DNA of 64,000 bases from Vulcanimicrobium winogradskyi (GTDB lineage: Bacteria; Vulcanimicrobiota; Vulcanimicrobiia; Vulcanimicrobiales; Vulcanimicrobiaceae), in assembly GCA_003134965.1 (NCBI GenBank), contig PLDA01000001.1, positions 1 to 64,000 of the forward strand, read 5' to 3'. The notes under the pieces were generated by a model that did not search any database, had not been told where the DNA came from, and saw nothing but the letters and a program-made list of their open reading frames with translations. Below are positions 8,466 to 16,504 of the stretch, piece after piece. The number at the start of each line of letters is the position of its first letter. Position 1 is the stretch's first letter. Position numbers and translations under genes: made by a program.

Positions 8466-8745
8466 ATGCCAAAGGTCGGATCAATCGAGTTGAAGATCGC
8501 GCGAGTCGAGGGTTTTCGCGCCGTAGTCAGCTACCTCGATGAAACCGACGTTCGCGGTGATCGGCGGGCATGCCGACGTGCCCGTACGAGCGTGCCGCGC
8601 GCGACGCGGGGAGCGTCGCGGACTGGCGGCACGAACGTTTCGGCAACGCCTACCGGGCTTCGCCGTCCGCGTGCTAGACGGCGACGGCAACGTCGTGACC
8701 GGCGGCCGGACCCTGCTCGAAACCGTGCGCGACCCATACGACTAA
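8466..8745 (+). pseudogene. Degenerate small ORF of the direct repeat, copy B
   Basis: It starts with an ATG after AAGGAACG and reads MPKVGSIELKIARVEGFRAV-SYLDETDVRG. It then loses frame, and the last third reads sensibly only in another frame (FAVRVLDGDGNVVTGGRTLL, then ETVRDPYD and a TAA). Copy A keeps the middle section intact instead. Together they outline a roughly 90-aa protein of unknown family. Confidence 0.5.
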
Positions 8746-8847
8746 ATCGACCCCAATCGGTCCGGGGTCGTCCTCCTTCAGACGAGGTAGAAGTCCCGCG
8801 GGCTTTCCGCCCCGGACGCGAGCTCCCGAAACGGTCCATGCCGGGCG

Positions 8848-8876
8848 GGACGATATAGGCTCAATTGTGCTATACT
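8848..8876 (+). promoter_or_regulatory. Extended -10 promoter for the propeller-protease cluster
   Basis: TGCTATACT (8868-8876) is an extended -10 with a near-consensus TATACT hexamer. The region at -35 (8848-8853) is a poor match, as expected for this class. It lies 50 bp before the ATG at 8926, which is preceded by GAAGGGTGGGG. Confidence 0.55.
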
Positions 8877-8925
8877 GCTGCTCCGCTGAGTAAGCGCCCG
8901 GCACTGTCGGGAAGGGTGGGGTGTT

Positions 8926-11724
8926 ATGTTGCTATCGCCCGAACGCGCAACGTCGATTCTGGTGCCGGTCCTCCAGCCGTGCACGGTGCTCGTCGAGAGT
9001 ATATCCGGAGCGATCGGCTGTGACTATCAGCCAACGACGAACCAGCTCATCTTTGTGGAGGATGCCGGCAATGTATCGTTGCTGCACCTCTTTCGGCCGC
9101 TCGCCGGAGTGGCGAGCAAAGGCACGATGCTGCTGGACGACACGGCGACGTTCGACTTCGAAACGGGACGGCTGGGGCGGAGAAACGCCGGCGGTGACGT
9201 GTCGTGGCAGAGTGACGGTAGAGGCAAAGGCCGAATCGAGCCTATCGGTGCGGCGAAACTTGCGTACGTGGGTGCTGTTGGCTTCGATGAGCTGACAAGC
9301 GCCGCGCTCCAAGCAATGCACTACGATGAAGAGCCGCTCGGGAATGACGGTTCAGCCCAAGCCCTGCACGGCGGTATCGTCTTCGCGGTGCTGACAAATG
9401 GCGGCCACTATAGCAAGGTCGAGATCTTAGCGCTCGGGAACGCATTGCGCATTCACTGGGAGACATTTGAGCTCGCGTCCCGTTGTCAAGTCCTTGGTGC
9501 TGGCTACCACGATCCCGCCGACGTCATCGTGCATCCCGACGGCGTGACGGCCTTCGTAACGGAACGCGTCGGAAACGTTGTCCGCGTCGATCTAACGAAC
9601 GCCGCTCGCTCGAACGCCGAGACGCTAGTCTCGGGCTTGGAGCGACCGCATCAGTTACAATTCGACCGCACATTCGCGCATGTCTACGTCGTCGAATCCG
9701 GCATTTCAGGCCGGTTGCTCAAGATCAACACATCGACGGGAGCGTTAGAGACAGTAGCGGAGGGCCTCGAGCACGCTGCCGGACTCGTTGTATCCGACGA
9801 CGACCGTTGCGCCTACGTTTCGGAAGAGACGGCGGCCGGCGGGCGAATCCGAAAGTTCTTGATAACCGAGGGCCTCAGCGGCGGTGCTCCGGTCGCCGTG
9901 GGTCTCACCGCGCCGTACATGATGGCTTGGGCTGATGCAACACGCGAGCGCATCGTGCTGTGCGAACGCGATCCGGCGAATTGTCTCGCTGTTGTGGACG
10001 TTCGTCACCAGAACGCTGTCGTTCGGCCGGCAATCCAGCTGGGCTCCCGCCCGAGTGCGGTTGTGCCACTTCGGCTGGGTCGCGTCGTAATTACGTGCGA
10101 GTCCGAGATCGATCAAGCCGAGCTCGGGATGCCGACCTCAGGCGGGCCGTTCGTCAAGGGAGTCGGCAACGTACGCCTTGACCAGATCGTCGACGGCTTC
10201 GCGGACACTTCCGCAGACCCGTCGTATGCCTTCCAGGCCCGTCGAGAGCCATTTTGCGGGACGTTAGCCCTTCGAATCAATCACGCCGCTGCGTTCCGCG
10301 AGGGAGCACGGTCATACCGTGTGCTCGTCGACGGAGTGCCAGTTGACGCCACTTGGGACGACGCGCGGTGGAATCCGACGACTTCAGAGTACGAGCCGCA
10401 AAAGGTCTCGCCTGAAGGCGATATCGGATATCCCGTACGGGACCCCGCCGAGGCGCCACTGTGGGCGGGCACCGACGTCGCGGTTCGCATAGACTCTCGG
10501 CGTTATGAGAACGGTCGGCATACGATCGACGTGCAGTTCAGAAGCGTACACGGCGCACTGGTCCCAATTGGCACGTCCTGCATCGTGCGCCTCGAAAACC
10601 GTCCGGCGGTACCGAGCGGCGAAACGCCGAGCGTCTATACGGCGCGTCTCCTTCGCGAAGAGTTCCGCATCGATCCGCAGCCGCGGGTGGACCAGCTCCA
10701 CAGCGCGGGCACTGCTTACGACGCCGGCGAGCTGCAGCGAGATCTGCTGAGACTGATCGCCGTCGACGCAGGCGCAAGTCCGTCTTCCGACAATCCCATT
10801 GGGCAGCTTGTCTCGGGGCCTCTGCCCGAGTGCTGGCCGATTTTGGTTCCGATAGGCCGCAATGCGTGGGCGCTACTGGTGTTGGACGACCGGATCGAGC
10901 CCAGGGCGACGACTGTTGAGGTGTCTCGACTGCATCGTTTCATCGAGCTGCTACCGGAAGAAATCGTGGCCGATATCTTGCCGGCAGCCAGTAAGGGTGC
11001 TCTTCTAAGCATGATCGAGGAAGTGTCTCAAAGCGACCTCTTGCCGCCCCTCGCGATCGTAGCAGCGCGACGGCCACGTATGGTCTTGACGCTCGCGACG
11101 GGCGGTGAGTTGACCTGCGGTGACGAGTTCGTGACCGTCGGGGCGCCCGTTGTTCGAGACGGAGTGCTGGGCTTCATCACCGTTGCTCACGCGCTAAGCG
11201 ACACCGGTGCCTCGTACCAGCGCAATGGTGGCGAATACCCGTCACACAAAGGCAAAGTCGATAGGACGTGGGACACTGCTTGGTTCCCGCTGTTAATCGA
11301 CGACGATTTCCGATACCCGGCGTGGGTTAACCAGCCCACTGTCTCGCACGATGCGCCACGCCGCGATCAACGGTGCCGCTTCAGCGGTGCGACCACTACG
11401 GATAGATTCACGGCCGTCGATTCGATCGATCCGCTAATTCCGAAGTTGCATAAGAAGTTCCTAGCGCGGGTATACACGCCGCCGTGCACCGAGGAGGGCG
11501 ACTCTGGCGCCATCCTGTGGGCCGCAGACGAAGGAAGGCCGATCGGCGCGGCGCTCGGGATGGCTCAAGGACGCACGGCGGAGGGGGAGGAGATAGGATT
11601 TTCCGTGTGGATCTGGATTCCGGGCATCCTTGGCGCGCTGAACGGCGTGCTCGCCACGATGGAAGATTTGGCCAAGGTCAACGCGCGGCTCAAGAAACCG
11701 CGGGAAGAGGAAGAAGAGCAGTGA
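8926..11724 (+). CDS. Beta-propeller protein with C-terminal trypsin-like serine protease
   Basis: This encodes 932 aa without a signal peptide. Residues about 20-400 contain beta-propeller blades of the NHL/SMP-30 type (VIVHPDGVTAFVTERVGNVV, HVYVVESGISGRLLKIN, CAYVSEETAAGGRIRKF). Residues about 430-590 are beta-rich and Ig-like (YRVLVDGVPVDATWDD, YENGRHTIDVQFRS). The C-terminal third is a chymotrypsin-fold protease with a complete triad: His755 in FITVAHALS, Asp783 in TWDTAWFPL and Ser860 in EEGDSGAILW. A charged tail ends in KPREEEEEQ. The absence of export signals suggests a cytoplasmic protease. Such trypsin-like modules appear as effectors in bacterial conflict systems, with the propeller as a plausible sensor. 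It leads a cluster with two small genes (gaps of 13 and 19 bp). Confidence 0.8.
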   Translation: MLLSPERATSILVPVLQPCTVLVESISGAIGCDYQPTTNQLIFVEDAGNVSLLHLFRPLAGVASKGTMLLDDTATFDFETGRLGRRNAGGDVSWQSDGRGKGRIEPIGAAKLAYVGAVGFDELTSAALQAMHYDEEPLGNDGSAQALHGGIVFAVLTNGGHYSKVEILALGNALRIHWETFELASRCQVLGAGYHDPADVIVHPDGVTAFVTERVGNVVRVDLTNAARSNAETLVSGLERPHQLQFDRTFAHVYVVESGISGRLLKINTSTGALETVAEGLEHAAGLVVSDDDRCAYVSEETAAGGRIRKFLITEGLSGGAPVAVGLTAPYMMAWADATRERIVLCERDPANCLAVVDVRHQNAVVRPAIQLGSRPSAVVPLRLGRVVITCESEIDQAELGMPTSGGPFVKGVGNVRLDQIVDGFADTSADPSYAFQARREPFCGTLALRINHAAAFREGARSYRVLVDGVPVDATWDDARWNPTTSEYEPQKVSPEGDIGYPVRDPAEAPLWAGTDVAVRIDSRRYENGRHTIDVQFRSVHGALVPIGTSCIVRLENRPAVPSGETPSVYTARLLREEFRIDPQPRVDQLHSAGTAYDAGELQRDLLRLIAVDAGASPSSDNPIGQLVSGPLPECWPILVPIGRNAWALLVLDDRIEPRATTVEVSRLHRFIELLPEEIVADILPAASKGALLSMIEEVSQSDLLPPLAIVAARRPRMVLTLATGGELTCGDEFVTVGAPVVRDGVLGFITVAHALSDTGASYQRNGGEYPSHKGKVDRTWDTAWFPLLIDDDFRYPAWVNQPTVSHDAPRRDQRCRFSGATTTDRFTAVDSIDPLIPKLHKKFLARVYTPPCTEEGDSGAILWAADEGRPIGAALGMAQGRTAEGEEIGFSVWIWIPGILGALNGVLATMEDLAKVNARLKKPREEEEEQ

Positions 11725-11737
11725 CGAAGTTCCCTGG

Positions 11738-12289
11738 ATGACGCCGGGGAAGCTGGCAGAAGAGTTCGCCCGTGACCTTCCTGATGCACGAAAAAATTGG
11801 GAAGCGTCCGCGCTGATCGCGTTCACTGAACTCCAATCGTCGAACCCGGCGCTATTTGGCAAGCTGGCGACGATGCACGTGAACCCGTACACGCTGCAGC
11901 ACGAGCTGGTGCGGCGCGCGCTCTTTAGTCCAGCGGTCGTCATGGATTGCTTTGGCTTGGATGTCGCGCAGCTTGCTTCGGCGCATCGCACAGTCGCGGA
12001 GATCGCCGAGCCGCACGTCTCCGTAGGCGTCGTGCTGGCCCGCGGTTTGCCGACCCCGCGACGCGTGCTCGCCGACGAGCTGATGATTGATCGGTGGACG
12101 TTTGTCATTGACCGGCTCGTTCGGCAGGACATCTCCGATGATGACATGTCGACTATCCTCTTGCAGCTTCTCGACACGCACATTCTCGACCACCTTCCCG
12201 TGCCGTTGGTCGGTATCGCGCTCCCAAAGATGATCGAACCTTCACGGCCGGCGTCCCCACCCATTCGCCGTCGCGGTGAACCGGCGTGA
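11738..12289 (+). CDS. Hypothetical helical protein in propeller-protease cluster
   Basis: This encodes 183 aa with no signal peptide, membrane segment or recognised domain. The sequence is mostly helical (KLAEEFARDLPDARKNWEAS, ELQSSNPALFGKLATMHVNP) with a proline- and arginine-rich tail. It starts 13 bp after the protease-gene stop and ends 19 bp before the start of the membrane-protein gene, so the three genes are probably one transcript. The N-terminal part (residues 1-60) looks like a small helical bundle of the kind used for effector-associated adaptor interactions. That is an impression, not a domain assignment. Confidence 0.65.
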   Translation: MTPGKLAEEFARDLPDARKNWEASALIAFTELQSSNPALFGKLATMHVNPYTLQHELVRRALFSPAVVMDCFGLDVAQLASAHRTVAEIAEPHVSVGVVLARGLPTPRRVLADELMIDRWTFVIDRLVRQDISDDDMSTILLQLLDTHILDHLPVPLVGIALPKMIEPSRPASPPIRRRGEPA

Positions 12290-12308
12290 ATTCCCGGAGG
12301 CACTGACG

Positions 12309-12896
12309 ATGTCACTGCGTGCGCAAGTCGATGAATTCGTTGACGGAAAGTTTCCGGTAGCGCCAGAGCCAGGCGTAGCTCAAACGCACGGCCTGATAGA
12401 GACGTCCGGAACGAAGTCGACGCGCGCGCGTAAGACAGCCCGCGCGAAGAGTTCACAGGCAGTCGATCAGGTCATGAAATACATCCCTACGGAGGTCCTT
12501 GCGGCCTACGTCCCCCTCGTTGCGCTGGCAACTCCAGCAAACGGTCCGGGCGATGTAGCAACTACGCGCGCTCTCTGGGTGCTTTTCGCGGTCTTTCTTG
12601 TCTGCACACCGCTGGCGATCTGGCTTCTCGCGCTGGCAGAATATCGGCGCAGAATCCCACGCGCGGACCGGCCGACAAAGCGCTTCGAGATCCCGCTCTT
12701 TGACATGATCGCAGGCTTCGTTGCATTCGCCACATGGGCAGCGGCCTTGCCCAATACCGTGTTTCAGACCGTCGACGAATTCAAAATCTGGATGGGAACC
12801 GGTGCGGTCATCGTAGTGCTCTTCCTCCTCAATATCATCTCGGGCGTGGTCAAAGCGGACTCTCCGAAGCCAGCAAATGCCGGGCCGACTGGCTGA
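12309..12896 (+). CDS. Membrane protein in propeller-protease cluster
   Basis: This encodes 195 aa from the ATG at 12309, chosen because a perfect GGAGG lies 8 bp upstream (12296-12300). An earlier in-frame ATG at 12276 overlaps the previous gene and lacks a ribosome-binding site. Residues 1-60 are charged and cytoplasmic-looking. Three to four hydrophobic segments follow: VLAAYVPLVALAT, ALWVLFAVFLVCTPLAIWLL, MIAGFVAFATWAAALP and AVIVVLFLLNIISGVV. I know of no family. A small multi-spanning protein ending a gene cluster that begins with a sensor-protease could be its membrane-directed target or effector, by inference only. Confidence 0.7.
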   Translation: MSLRAQVDEFVDGKFPVAPEPGVAQTHGLIETSGTKSTRARKTARAKSSQAVDQVMKYIPTEVLAAYVPLVALATPANGPGDVATTRALWVLFAVFLVCTPLAIWLLALAEYRRRIPRADRPTKRFEIPLFDMIAGFVAFATWAAALPNTVFQTVDEFKIWMGTGAVIVVLFLLNIISGVVKADSPKPANAGPTG

Positions 12897-13009
12897 TGCG
12901 CCCTGAGGCTCGCGGGTCGCGACCGCAGCGAGCAGCGGAGTTTCTCTGGCGACAGCAAGCAATCTGGGAAGCTGCGATAGCTCGGCTGGGTATTTCACGT
13001 TATTAGCTT

Positions 13010-13042
13010 AAACTGAGATAAGATCATTGCTTATTTAAGTTT
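13010..13042. promoter_or_regulatory. Imperfect palindrome upstream of the Fic gene
   Basis: AAACTGAGATAAG (13010-13022) and CTTATTTAAGTTT (13030-13042) are inverted repeats with 11 of 13 positions complementary around a 7-bp spacer. The site lies in an AT-rich patch 24 bp before the Fic ATG. The Fic protein ends in a winged-helix-like region, so autoregulation at this site is plausible. Confidence 0.5.
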
Positions 13043-13065
13043 GCTGAAGTAAGCTGGGATACAGG

Positions 13066-14370
13066 ATGGGCGCGTTTAAGGATCGAGTCTGGGAGCCACG
13101 GTTCACGTCGGGGGGCTTGTCGCGCAGCCAGAACCGGTCTGCGACCTACCGAGCGTATATCCCCGACCCGTTGGCCGGCCGGGAGTTCACCTTCGAGGCG
13201 GCGGCCGCCGCGGACGTAGCGGACGCGGAGCGCAACATCGCGCAACTAGACCTTGAATCCCGGGCCCTGGCGAATACCGAGGCGCTCGCGCGGATCTTGC
13301 TCCGAGCCGAGGCGGTTGCGTCATCGAGGATCGAGGGCCTGACAGTTTCGGCGCAACGGCTCCTCCGGGCCGATGTTGCGCGAGCCGAAGGCGATCAGAT
13401 CACCGACGCGACGGCGGTCGAAGTGCTCGCGAACGTCGACGCGATGACATACGCCACTGAGAGTCCGGAGCTGGAGATCAGCGTCGACCGGATTCTTGAG
13501 TTCCACCGCAGGCTCCTGACGCCGACACGTCTCGCGCCGCACGCCGGTCGTATTCGTACGGCGCAAAACTGGATAGGGGGAACGTCGTACAATCCTTTCG
13601 GCGCAGCGTTCGTCCCCCCGCCACCGGAAGACGTCCCGGACCTGCTCGACGATCTCTGCAAGTTCTGTAACGACGACCTGCTTCCAGCGGTCGCGCAAGC
13701 CGCGATCGCGCACGCACAGTTTGAGACGATCCATCCCTTCGTTGACGGAAACGGCCGGACGGGACGCGCGCTCATACATATGATCCTGAGACGTCGTGGA
13801 CTCGTGACGCGAACGCTCGTTCCTGTGTCGCTGATCCTCGCGACGCACGCCCAAGACTACGTCGCCGCATTACAGTCAGCGCGTTACGAGGGCCCGCCCG
13901 ATTCACCGCAGGCGCTGAAGTCGACGAACGAGTGGGTCGGCCTGTTTGCCGGCGCATGCTCGCGGGCGGTGGCCGACGCGGAGTCCTTTGAGCGGCGAGT
14001 CGAGGCGCTTCGGATGGAATGGCGTGCTCGGCTCGGATCGATGCGCGCGGACGCGTCCGCACTGGCTTTGCTAGACCGGCTTCCCGCGACCCCGATCGTG
14101 ACAGTGCGCAGCGTCCAACAGGCGCTGGGTGTGTCATATAATGCGGCGAACAGTGCGATCACCGCGTTGGAATCGGCCGGGATCCTCACAAAAACGCGCG
14201 CTGGACGTCGGAATCGTGCATTCGAGGCGCGCGAGCTCGTGGACGCGTTAACCGATCTCGAACGGCAGATGGCTAGTCCGGACAGCGACACGAGGATCTC
14301 GGAGCCAGTCCGAGAGGTCCCACCGACGCCGGAGCGGCGAACTGAGGCGAGCCGGCCACTCCGGTCGTAA
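13066..14370 (+). CDS. Fic family AMP-transferase, class II, with C-terminal HTH
   Basis: This encodes 434 aa. The active-site loop HPFVDGNGRTGR is complete, with catalytic His223. The inhibitory alpha-helix motif (S/T)xxxE(G/N) is present N-terminally as S86-SRI-E90-G, so this is class II, auto-inhibited by its own N-terminus. The sequence SYNPFGAAFVPPPPEDVPDL is typical of the substrate-side flap. Residues about 345-400 form a winged HTH (VRSVQQALGVSYNAANSAIT). Fic enzymes transfer AMP from ATP to Ser, Thr or Tyr of target proteins. The last codons and stop lie within a sequence repeated at 16379-16504, and parts of its 3' end recur at 14549-14668 and, reversed, at 25958-26035. Confidence 0.92.
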   Translation: MGAFKDRVWEPRFTSGGLSRSQNRSATYRAYIPDPLAGREFTFEAAAAADVADAERNIAQLDLESRALANTEALARILLRAEAVASSRIEGLTVSAQRLLRADVARAEGDQITDATAVEVLANVDAMTYATESPELEISVDRILEFHRRLLTPTRLAPHAGRIRTAQNWIGGTSYNPFGAAFVPPPPEDVPDLLDDLCKFCNDDLLPAVAQAAIAHAQFETIHPFVDGNGRTGRALIHMILRRRGLVTRTLVPVSLILATHAQDYVAALQSARYEGPPDSPQALKSTNEWVGLFAGACSRAVADAESFERRVEALRMEWRARLGSMRADASALALLDRLPATPIVTVRSVQQALGVSYNAANSAITALESAGILTKTRAGRRNRAFEARELVDALTDLERQMASPDSDTRISEPVREVPPTPERRTEASRPLRS

Positions 14371-14485
14371 GGAACTACCCCCGGTCCGTAGCCACTAGAC
14401 CCGGACCTCGACCACGGAAGCCAGGTTTCGGGTGGGCTCACTGCTTCGCGCGCTACGGCGCCGCGACAGCGCATTATCGATGGAG
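14358..14485. repeat. Truncated copy of the leader and 5' end of the gene at 16452
   Basis: GGAACTACCCCCGG-CC-TAGCCA and CAGGTTTCGGGTGG-CTCAC-GCTTC-CGC, continuing into GCGACAGCGCATTATC, match 16379-16504 in the same orientation. The copied coding part is broken by a stop within about 20 codons. It overlaps the end of the Fic gene. Confidence 0.75.
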
Positions 14486-14548
14486 TGATGCCGGGCTGTG
14501 CCGCATCATCGCATCTTCGCGCCGGCCCCTCGTCGAGGCTGCCAGACA

Positions 14549-14668
14549 AACGCGCGCTGGACGTCGGAATCGTGCATTCGAGGCGCGCGAGCTCGTGGAC
14601 GCGTTCACCGATCTCGAACGGCAGATGGCCAGTCCCGACCGCCGACACGAGGATTTCAGAGCCAGTCT
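14549..14668 (+). repeat. Fragment of the Fic gene 3' end
   Basis: About 120 bp beginning CGCGCGCTGGACGTCGGAAT matches the Fic gene at 14195-14315 almost exactly and then diverges. It joins directly to the broken leader copy, making a mosaic of two gene remnants. The rest of 14371-14981 shows no supported gene. Confidence 0.8.
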
Positions 14669-14981
14669 GTGGGGAGATCTGATAGCGACGTGGCATGTCG
14701 CAACGGCGCGCTCTGGGGCGACAATTCTTAGATTTGGCGCACCTACTTGGTTTTAGAACTTTTCCGCAACAGCGCTGATCAGTTAGCCCGGATACAAAGG
14801 TCTCATACCAAGCGCGTAAACATCGTTGACCCCAAGCCTGCATCGGGTTGCTCAGTCACGCACCACGATGCCCCGGTCCCGAATGCTTGGAAGAAGGTCT
14901 TCTTGCCTATCTGTCCAACCAAGGATCGCCTAGCAGGATACCCCTTGCTTCAATGCGGTTCCCTCACCGGGGAGAGGAAAA

Positions 14982-15824
14982 ATGAGCATGACAATCAGGA
15001 TTGGTCTTGTCGCAGCAATTCGTCGCTTAATCATCGCGACGGTCGTTCTCACTTTGTGTCTCGTTATGGTTGGCGTGCCGACATCAGCGAATGGCATCGT
15101 CGACCCGCAGCATCGATACACCCCCTTAGAGCTTGCTGACATGTCACGCGCGCAACTTGCTGAGCTAGTCTTAACGCTCCAGAAACAGCCGGCGGCTGTC
15201 GTTGCGGAACAGACAACGCCAGCGGTACCGTCGTCGCCGTTGCCGCAACACCGTACGTCGCGCACGCTTCTAATCGCGGGAGCGGCGCTCGGTAGCGTCC
15301 TCTTGCTGTCATCGATGCATTCGCATCCGAGCTTCGGCTCGTCGTCGCCTTCGATGAGTCTGGCAAGCGCGCGTCGTGCTCCACTTGCTGCGACGACGAC
15401 GTGCAATCCCGCGACAACGCTCGGATGCGGCGTAAACATCACTTCTGCCACATGCTCGACAGTGCAGGGCCTCGGTGGCCTCATTTCTGCGGGGCTCACG
15501 ACTTATGCTGCGCAAAACGCTTCTGGGCACACGCAGCCTGTCGGTCAAGTGGCTACTGCGCCATCCGGTACGGTGGCTGGTCCCGGCGGCACGACGCTCA
15601 CTACTAGCGGGACAGTTACTTACCTAGCCGCTACGCCGGCGTCGGCGACTCAGGCGCCGACGGTAGCAACCGCCCAGGGCGGAGCCGGCACCACCGGTAC
15701 AATATGGACATCGGTGGCGAACTTTGCGGTGTCGACCTCTAGCTTGTGGATCGGGTGCAACAATCAGGTTAACAACAACGGGACCTCAACAGTGTCGACG
15801 TCGACCTCTTCGATTCGTCGATAA
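14982..15824 (+). CDS. Exported Ser/Thr/Ala-rich hypothetical protein
   Basis: This encodes 280 aa. The ATG is supported by a strong GGGGAGAGG Shine-Dalgarno about 5 bp upstream. An N-terminal signal (positively charged MSMTIRIGLVAAIRRLI, then a hydrophobic stretch ending VGVPTSA) indicates export. A second hydrophobic segment (LLIAGAALGSVLLLSS) at about 90-105 could anchor it. The remainder is low-complexity, rich in Thr, Ser, Ala and Gly, with several Cys (TTTCNPATTLGCG, ITSATCSTV, WIGCNNQ) that could form disulfides. It ends in a Ser-Arg tail. It resembles surface-exposed repetitive proteins rather than an enzyme and is a single-gene unit followed by a hairpin terminator. Confidence 0.65.
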   Translation: MSMTIRIGLVAAIRRLIIATVVLTLCLVMVGVPTSANGIVDPQHRYTPLELADMSRAQLAELVLTLQKQPAAVVAEQTTPAVPSSPLPQHRTSRTLLIAGAALGSVLLLSSMHSHPSFGSSSPSMSLASARRAPLAATTTCNPATTLGCGVNITSATCSTVQGLGGLISAGLTTYAAQNASGHTQPVGQVATAPSGTVAGPGGTTLTTSGTVTYLAATPASATQAPTVATAQGGAGTTGTIWTSVANFAVSTSSLWIGCNNQVNNNGTSTVSTSTSSIRR

Positions 15825-15837
15825 CACTGTCCGTTAT

Positions 15838-15898
15838 CCCGCGGCAGCCGTTCGCACTAGGACGAAGGAACCTCGGCTGTCGCGGGTCTCCCGTTTTT
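15838..15898 (+). terminator. Intrinsic terminator after the exported protein gene
   Basis: A 13-bp stem CCCGCGGCAGCCG / CGGCTGTCGCGGG with one G-U pair spans a 23-base loop and is followed by TCTCCCGTTTTT. Confidence 0.65.
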
Positions 15899-16451
15899 CG
15901 CGAACATCCCTGGCTGATGTACGCGCGCTAGGGCCCAAACGCGCTCAGATTGCATCGAAGAGTCAGATTGGGCATTCGTCGGCCTCAGTGATGTGAGGTA
16001 GCCGAGAGGTCGACGTTTGGCGGCGGACCAGCCGCGCCCGTGCCCGTCGTGGACGGGGGTTTTTCGTCTTATCGTTCGGGCCGTCGGCGATTAATGGTTC
16101 GGGAGCCGCCAGGACAACATGGCGAAGCTTGCTGATCGAGGCGGATCTCCGTGGCAACGGGTGCACATGTAGCGCGGCAACTATATTGTGTGTCCGAGCT
16201 CTCTGTGATCACCGTGCGGGTGTGTTGCCGGATGTCGACCCGCAGCTCGCGCCGACCCTCAAGGTCCGATGCCTCTTAGTCGCGCGGCGTCCAGACCAAA
16301 TGCCGCAGCGCCCGTGTGCAAGTGGCTACCTTGGCTCGACCCGCATTAGGAGCGCCCATTACGCTCCGCACGGCTGCCTGCGGTCGCAAGGAACTACCCC
16401 CGGCCCATAGCCAAGAAACTCGCACCTCAGCCCACAGAAGGCAGGTTTCGG
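15899..16451. other. Intergenic region with small hairpin and conserved leader
   Basis: I see no supported gene. A short CCCGTC/GACGGG hairpin followed by GGTTTTT lies at 16043-16070 and may be a weak terminator. The last about 70 bp (16379-16451) are the leader sequence that is duplicated at 14358, so it may be functional for expression of the next gene. Confidence 0.45.
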
Positions 16452-16504
16452 GTGGACCTCACCGCTTCTCGCGCCACCGCGCCGCAACAGCGCACTATCA
16501 TAGC
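16379..16504. repeat. Leader and 5' end of the LigD-like gene (source copy of the 14358 repeat)
   Basis: The segment is shared with 14358-14485. Here it runs into an intact coding sequence, so this is taken as the functional copy. Confidence 0.7.

Larger units (their letters stand above)
7908..8763. repeat. Long direct repeat, copy B (partner 1793-2641)
   Basis: This is the second copy of the roughly 850-bp repeat in the same orientation. It has an intact reverse-strand HTH gene and a differently decayed forward small ORF. Homologous recombination between copies A and B would excise about 6.1 kb including the GroEL fusion and the RES module. The 7666-7907 spacer before it holds no supported gene. 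Confidence 0.85.

Noticed and set aside
13884..14843. Long reverse-strand frame across the Fic 3' end and the mosaic region
   Set aside because: It mirrors coding DNA of Fic and its repeated fragments; no domain and no ribosome-binding site.
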